Both the position numbers and the translations under genes were made by a program. A stretch of 34,540 nucleotides of DNA from Streptomyces sp. Ru71 (lineage in GTDB: Bacteria; Actinomycetota; Actinomycetes; Streptomycetales; Streptomycetaceae): the NCBI RefSeq assembly GCF_002920535.1, contig NZ_PQSS01000076.1:1-34540 (forward strand), in the 5' to 3' direction. Below, piece after piece: positions 30,258-34,540 of the stretch; the stretch's first letter is position 1; every line of letters starts with the position of its first letter. The notes beneath the pieces are model-generated. The model was given only the letters and a program-made list of their open reading frames with translations, searched no databases and was not told the origin of the DNA.

Positions 30258-32885
30258 TCAGTCGCAGGTGGGGCGCAGGGCCAGCAGGGCGATGTCGTCG
30301 GTGGTGTCGGCGCCGAACTTGAGGACCAGCTCGTCGCAGAAGACGTCGATCGGGGTACGCGCGTGTGCGGCGGTGTGCCGGCGCAGGCGGGTCATCGCGT
30401 CGTCGAGGGACTCGCCCCGGCGTTCGATGAGGCCGTCGGTGAAGAGCAGCAGGGTGGAGCCGGGCGGCAGCGGGTCGCAGGCGGAGTGCCGGGGCAGCTC
30501 GGGGTCCATGCCGAGGAGCAGGCCCTGGCCGTCCTCCAGGTAGCGGGTCTCGCCCTCCCCCGTGGTCAGCAGCGGCGGCAGATGCCCGGCGGAGGAGTGG
30601 TGCAGCGCCCATGGCCCGCCCTCGTCGCCCTTGATCACGCCGTAGACGCAGGTGGCCGTGGCGTGCGGGCTGAGGGTGTGGTTCACGCGGTCCAGGCGGC
30701 GCAGGACGTCTCCCGGTGGCTCCTGGCTGTCGACGGCCAGGCCGCGCAGCATGTTGCGCAGCGCGCTCATGGCGACGGCGGCCTGCAGATCGTGGCCCGA
30801 CACGTCCCCGATGACCAGCGCGGTGTCGCCGCTGGGCATGACGAAGGCGTCGTACCAGTCCCCGCCGACCTCGGCCGTCGTACTGGAGGGCACGTAGCGG
30901 GCCACCAGCTGCAGATCGTCGTTCCGGGGCGGTTCGGGCAGCAGGGCGCGCTGCAGGTGCTCGGCGGTGGACCGGGTGTGCTGGTGCAGACGGGCGCTGT
31001 CCACCCCGAGCGAGATGCCGCGGACCAGCTCCGCGATCGGCGGGATGTCCTCCTTGGTGAACGGGTGCTCGTCCTGGACGCGCACCACCGTCAGGGCGCC
31101 CAGGACCTCCCGATGGGCCCGCAGCGGAGCGATGACGGCGCTGTCCCCGCCCAAACGCTCCACCAGCGCCAGCTGCCGCGCGTCCAGGGGGCTGCGCGCG
31201 TGGCCGACCGGCGGGACGTCGGTGATCAGCAGCGGGCCGGCCCCGCGCAGCACCCGGGGCAGGGAACCCTCCGTGCTCTCGGTCACCCCGGGAAGCCTGC
31301 CGAGGTGCTCCTCGCCCACCCGCACCCGGGGATCGCGGTGCACGACACAGACCCGCTGCACCTGCCCGTGCTCGTCGAGAACATCCACCGCGCACCAGTC
31401 GGCCAGCCATTTGGTCAGAACGTGGCAGACCTGCCGCAGGCCCTCCTCCAGACCGACCGTGCTGGTCATCGCCCTGCCGGTGTCGGCGAACAGGGACAGC
31501 CACTCCGGTGCGGCCCCGTCGTAGGTCCCTCTCTTCGCCTTCTTCGTCGTGGCCGGCAGGTGCACCGGGCCCGGCACCGGCCGCGTCTCGCGCCGGCCCT
31601 GCGGCAGGTCCGGCGCGAGGGAGGGCGCCGTCCTCGCCTGCAGCTGGGCGACGAACACGGTGCGCCCGTCGATCGCCTCCTGCGTCTGGATGCGCAGCCG
31701 GATCGGGATCTGCCGGCCGTCACGATGCAGCGCGGGCACCGGCACCCAGCGGCCCAGGATGCGGGACTCGCCGGTCAGCAGCAGCGAGGCGAAGGCCGCC
31801 GTATGCCGTGGCCGCAGGTGTTCGGGCATCAGCGCGGTCAGCCGCTGTCCGATGAGCTCCTGTGCGGGCCAGCCGAGCAGGTGGGCCGCCGGGCCGTTCA
31901 CCGCGATGATCCGGTTGTCGTCGTCGGCCGCGATGGTCGGCATGCTGCCGGCCTCCACCTCGCTCGCGTCCCAGGGCGCCAGCTCCGTGGGGGTGGAACT
32001 CGGAGCGCCGGGGACCAGCGTCCACGCGGTCGGGTGTTCCCCGTTCAGCTGGCCGGCGATCTGGCCGAGCAGCCAGTTCCGGAAGGAACGGATCTGCGGC
32101 AGGGCCGGAAGAGTGAGCAGGCTGCCCTGCTGGGCCGCCTCGTCGGCCTCGTCGAGCACCCGGCGCAGCGTGGCCACCGCGGGTGCGGCGTCCCGCGGGA
32201 ACGCGACGAGCAGGGTCAGCGTCGAACTGTCGGGGTTCTCCTGCTCCACCGCGGCCGTCATCGACGCGCTGATGACATTGCTCATGTCCTGCGCGGCGAT
32301 CAGGTCCCGCGAGCGTGCGTCGGGCCCTGTGCCGTCCTCGCCGTCGGCCCCCGCGACGAGGAGCAGCTCGCGCAGCAAGCCCTCCCACTGCTGCTGCGCC
32401 GCCCAGTACAGGGCGTACGGCACGTCGGTGAGCGTCACGGTCCGCGTCGGGCCGGACGGGGCCACCGTCTCCCACGCGGAGGGCGGCGGGGCGGGCGCCT
32501 CGGGCCACAGTTCGAACCACACAGTCTTGCCGTCCGCGCCGCTGTGCGCGCCGTGGTTCGTGGCCAGCTCCTCCACCAGAGTCAGGCCCCTGCCCGTGCA
32601 GGCGTAGGTGTGGCATTCGTGCGGCACCAGCCCGCGGTCCGGCCGCTCATCACTGACCCGTACGTGGACCCGGCCCTCGGACACCCACGCCCGGGTCTCG
32701 AAGTCGGTACGCGCGTGGATCACCGCGTTGGTCGCCAGCTCGCCGGCCAGCAGCTCGGCGGTGTCGACGAGATCCGGCCGGACGCCGTTCAGCGCCGACC
32801 GCACGAACCGCCGGGCCAGCACGACGTTCGCCGGTGCCGGAGACAACCGCCGGGACGGCGCCTCGGGCGGAGTGGGGCTGCCCAT
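30258..32885 (-). CDS. SpoIIE-type protein phosphatase with HATPase, PAS and GAF domains
   Basis: This is an 875-residue multidomain regulator. The N-terminal anti-sigma-type ATPase domain has ELLAGELATNAVIHA (about 44-58) and GRGLTLVEELA (98-108). A linker region of about 170 residues follows, then a PAS domain (about 335-450, with IIAVNGPAAHLLGWPAQELIG), a GAF domain (about 490-640) and a PP2C/SpoIIE phosphatase domain (about 660-875). The phosphatase has the metal motifs GGDWYDAF, VIGDVSGHD, LLLFTDGLIE and DDIALLALR. Such proteins dephosphorylate anti-sigma factor antagonists and also bind or phosphorylate them. ATG at 32885 is chosen because the frame further upstream is noise. It is a host gene adjoining the ancestral tRNA. 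Confidence 0.88.
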   Translation of the reverse strand: MGSPTPPEAPSRRLSPAPANVVLARRFVRSALNGVRPDLVDTAELLAGELATNAVIHARTDFETRAWVSEGRVHVRVSDERPDRGLVPHECHTYACTGRGLTLVEELATNHGAHSGADGKTVWFELWPEAPAPPPSAWETVAPSGPTRTVTLTDVPYALYWAAQQQWEGLLRELLLVAGADGEDGTGPDARSRDLIAAQDMSNVISASMTAAVEQENPDSSTLTLLVAFPRDAAPAVATLRRVLDEADEAAQQGSLLTLPALPQIRSFRNWLLGQIAGQLNGEHPTAWTLVPGAPSSTPTELAPWDASEVEAGSMPTIAADDDNRIIAVNGPAAHLLGWPAQELIGQRLTALMPEHLRPRHTAAFASLLLTGESRILGRWVPVPALHRDGRQIPIRLRIQTQEAIDGRTVFVAQLQARTAPSLAPDLPQGRRETRPVPGPVHLPATTKKAKRGTYDGAAPEWLSLFADTGRAMTSTVGLEEGLRQVCHVLTKWLADWCAVDVLDEHGQVQRVCVVHRDPRVRVGEEHLGRLPGVTESTEGSLPRVLRGAGPLLITDVPPVGHARSPLDARQLALVERLGGDSAVIAPLRAHREVLGALTVVRVQDEHPFTKEDIPPIAELVRGISLGVDSARLHQHTRSTAEHLQRALLPEPPRNDDLQLVARYVPSSTTAEVGGDWYDAFVMPSGDTALVIGDVSGHDLQAAVAMSALRNMLRGLAVDSQEPPGDVLRRLDRVNHTLSPHATATCVYGVIKGDEGGPWALHHSSAGHLPPLLTTGEGETRYLEDGQGLLLGMDPELPRHSACDPLPPGSTLLLFTDGLIERRGESLDDAMTRLRRHTAAHARTPIDVFCDELVLKFGADTTDDIALLALRPTCD

Positions 32886-33013
32886 ACCAGCAGGGTGCCC
32901 ACAAACACCTGGGCGAACAGTGCGGACGGTGCCTTGACCCCCAGGCCGCCGGCCCACTGTCGCCGCGCACGGGGGCAGAGGCGGGGCCCACCCGCCGCCC
33001 CCGGTGCAAGCAC

Positions 33014-33295
33014 TCAGTCGCCCGGCGAGGGCGGTTCCGTCGACGCCTTCTTCACCTCCGCCTCGACCTCGTTGCGCATCCGGCCCTCGTCCTTGGCGAA
33101 CTCGGTGACCGACGCCTGCACGTCGCGCGCGAGGTCCCGCCAGGCACGCCAGGCAGTCTCGTACGTCGAGGTCTGCTCCTGCGTCCACGGGGCCGCCGTC
33201 GGCGCCCCGAAGGCCTCGCGCAGCTCCAGCACGCGCGTGTGCGCCTCATTGGCCGCGCGTTGCATCTCCACGAGCTCGTCGAAAGTGTGTGCCAC
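33014..33295 (-). CDS. Small coiled-coil hypothetical protein
   Basis: This 93-residue soluble protein is rich in Glu, Ala and Arg and predicted helical throughout (MAHTFDELVEMQRAANEAHTR and WRAWRDLARDVQASVTEFAKDEGRM). I do not recognise a family. ATG at 33295. It is 128 bases upstream of the phosphatase gene in the same direction and may be a separate unit. Confidence 0.72.
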   Translation of the reverse strand: MAHTFDELVEMQRAANEAHTRVLELREAFGAPTAAPWTQEQTSTYETAWRAWRDLARDVQASVTEFAKDEGRMRNEVEAEVKKASTEPPSPGD

Positions 33296-33390
33296 GTACG
33301 GATGCTAAGGAGGCTGCGGAGGTTTTGCGCGCCGAGCGCGGCCGCGTCGCGCGGGACACCGATGTCAGTGGCCGCGGGCACACTGGTGCC

Positions 33391-33603
33391 ATGTCCAGCC
33401 GTCGCAGACACTGCCCCGAGTGCCGTCGCGAGATCGCCGTCGTGGCCGGCCGCTTCGCCCGGCACGACCCGCCCGGCGCGCGGGACAGCGGGGCGCTCGT
33501 CTCCTGCCCGGGCTCCCGCAGACCGGCGCAACTGGGCGCGGCGCAGCCCTCCTTGGACGGGTACGCCGTCCCGGAGTTCCCCGGGCAGATGCCGCTGTTC
33601 TGA
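33391..33603 (+). CDS. Small zinc-ribbon-like protein
   Basis: This 70-residue protein starts MSSRRRHCPECRREIAVVAGRFARHDPP and has a CPEC pair, then a His and a final Cys in SCPGS, which could form an incomplete or non-canonical zinc site. ATG at 33391 is chosen over upstream in-frame codons because the Cys motif starts right after it. The function is unknown. It is divergent from the coiled-coil gene (95 bases apart) and convergent with the next gene. Confidence 0.65.
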   Translation: MSSRRRHCPECRREIAVVAGRFARHDPPGARDSGALVSCPGSRRPAQLGAAQPSLDGYAVPEFPGQMPLF

Positions 33604-33622
33604 CGCGGGGCCCGGTCGGCCC

Positions 33623-34279
33623 TCAGTTGCCCGCCACGGACTTCACCGCCACCGACACCGGTGTCGACCCGCTCACCAGTTCCAGGGTCAGGCCCGCCGT
33701 GGCCGGGGTTTCCACCAACTCGGCCAGGACGGCGGCCACGTCGTCGCGCGGGACCATGCCGCGGCCGGTGTGCGCCTCCAGGCGGACCAGGCCGGTGCCG
33801 GCGTCGTTCGTCAGCGAACCGGGGCGCAGGATCGTCCAGTCGAGGGCGTCCAGGCCGCGCACATGGTCGTCGGCCTCGCCCTTGGCGCGCAGGTACACGT
33901 CGAACACGTCGTCGCCCCGGTGGGCGGCGTCCGCCCCCATCGACGACACGACCACGAAACGGCGTACGCCGGCCCGGACCGCCGCGTTGGCGAACAGCAC
34001 CGCCGCGCCCTTGTCCACCGAGTCCTTGCGGGCCACGCCGCTGCCCGGGCCGGCGCCGGCCGCGAACACCGCCGCGTCCGCGCCGTGCAGCGCGTCCGCG
34101 ACCTGCTCCTCGGAGGCCGACTCCAGGTCCAGCAGGAGCGGTTCCGCACCGGCCGTCCGCAGGTCGTCGGCCTGTTCCGGCTTGCGGATCAGTCCCGCGA
34201 CCTCGTACCCGCGTGCGGCGAGCAGGCGCTCCAGCCGCAGTGCGATCTGACCATGACCACCAGCGATGACGATGCGCAT
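33623..34279 (-). CDS. NAD(P)-binding atypical short-chain reductase family protein
   Basis: This 218-residue Rossmann-fold protein starts MRIVIAGGHGQIALRLERLLAARGYEV, with the Gly-rich dinucleotide loop in AGGHGQIA at 6-13. Family segments VRRFVVVSSMGADAA (near 104) and DALDWTILRPGSLTND (near 142) match the atypical SDR/NmrA-like group. The substrate is not predictable. ATG at 34279 is the family N-terminus. The tandem repeat begins 43 bases upstream of the start. Confidence 0.85.
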   Translation of the reverse strand: MRIVIAGGHGQIALRLERLLAARGYEVAGLIRKPEQADDLRTAGAEPLLLDLESASEEQVADALHGADAAVFAAGAGPGSGVARKDSVDKGAAVLFANAAVRAGVRRFVVVSSMGADAAHRGDDVFDVYLRAKGEADDHVRGLDALDWTILRPGSLTNDAGTGLVRLEAHTGRGMVPRDDVAAVLAELVETPATAGLTLELVSGSTPVSVAVKSVAGN

Positions 34280-34321
34280 GTCTTCGACCGTACGCCGCGC
34301 GGCTTGCGGATGCCTGCGGGT

Positions 34322-34540
34322 GCCTGCGGCGGCCTGTGCGGGTTGCGCTGTGGTTGCTCGCGTTTGCCTGCGGCGGCCTGTGCGGGTGTGTGGGTGGTTG
34401 CTCGCGTTTGCCTGCGGCGGCCTGTGCGGGTGTGTGGGTGGTTGCTCGCCTTTGCCTGCGGCGGCCTGTGCGGGTGCGTCGTGGTTGCTCGCGTTTGCCT
34501 GCGGCGGCCTGTGCGGGTGTGTGGGTGGTTGCTCGCCTTT
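34322..34540. repeat. 44-bp tandem repeat, five units, continuing past the window end
   Basis: Units begin at 34322, 34366, 34410, 34454 and 34497, each starting GCCTGCGGCGGCCTGTGCGGG and ending GTTGCTCGC. Spacings are 44, 44, 44 and 43, so the repeat is not kept in a coding frame. The units differ mainly in a short GTGTGTGGGTG / GCGTCGTG segment. No open gene explains it. Confidence 0.92.

Noticed and set aside
29910..33308. Open frame of 1132 codons on the plus strand
   Set aside because: It is antisense to the SpoIIE-type phosphatase gene, crosses attR and the terminator, and has shadow composition typical of high-G+C DNA.

Overview
The window is chromosomal DNA of a Streptomyces-type actinomycete. 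It has very high G+C, codon third positions dominated by G or C, many GTG starts and tightly overlapping operons. It also shows host-specific families: a second nuo cluster without visible diaphorase genes followed by htpX, a HATPase/PAS/GAF/PP2C phosphatase, TraB/SpdB transfer proteins and a NUDIX-linked transfer regulator. From memory, the gene order (partial nuo cluster, htpX, yajQ, tRNA-Tyr, integrative element) matches the chromosomal neighbourhood of SLP1 in Streptomyces coelicolor. The element here occupies the same kind of target, a tRNA-Tyr gene.

Region 1 (1-12397, host). The 3' end of an upstream gene with a Pro/Glu/Ala repeat tail leads into a translationally coupled nuoH-I-J-K-L-M-N run that encodes the membrane proton-pumping arm and the two-cluster ferredoxin-like subunit of a complex I-type enzyme. 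Next come htpX (membrane metalloprotease), a YccF-domain gene, a short 31-bp tandem repeat, an amino-acid permease on the minus strand, a GlsB/YeaQ-type small membrane protein and yajQ.

Region 2 (12398-30193, integrated element). An intact tRNA-Tyr(GTA) carries the left junction. A 59-bp exact copy of its 3' part lies at 30135-30193, so the element is about 17.7 kb. From left to right it has: an integration module (int, xis); a replication module (a DUF3631-type ATPase, a small Cys/His protein and a prim-pol) preceded by a dense set of 9-bp iteron-like repeats; a divergent gene for a probable SRA-like plus PD-(D/E)XK nuclease; a leftward transfer operon (DUF6284-like, DUF6303-like, SpdB, RRQRL zinc protein, a membrane protein, an unknown protein, TraB, a small membrane protein) with a GTGTCAG repeat cluster at the traB 3' end; a control region with twin CTGGTGCGCACCAG palindromes; a rightward XRE-TPR regulator containing one TTA codon; and a GntR-NUDIX fusion with a matching half-conserved palindrome in front of it. 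Next to the right junction are two leftward genes of visibly lower G+C: a PD-(D/E)XK nuclease-like protein and a protein with a C-terminal HEPN-type RX4H motif. This pair is the best candidate in the window for an undescribed defence system.

Region 3 (30194-34540, host). The chromosomal tRNA terminator is followed by a large SpoIIE-type phosphatase gene, a small coiled-coil protein, a small zinc-ribbon-like protein, an NAD(P)-binding reductase-like protein, and a 44-bp tandem repeat that runs off the window end.

All functional statements rest on motifs and remembered family features. No database search was run.
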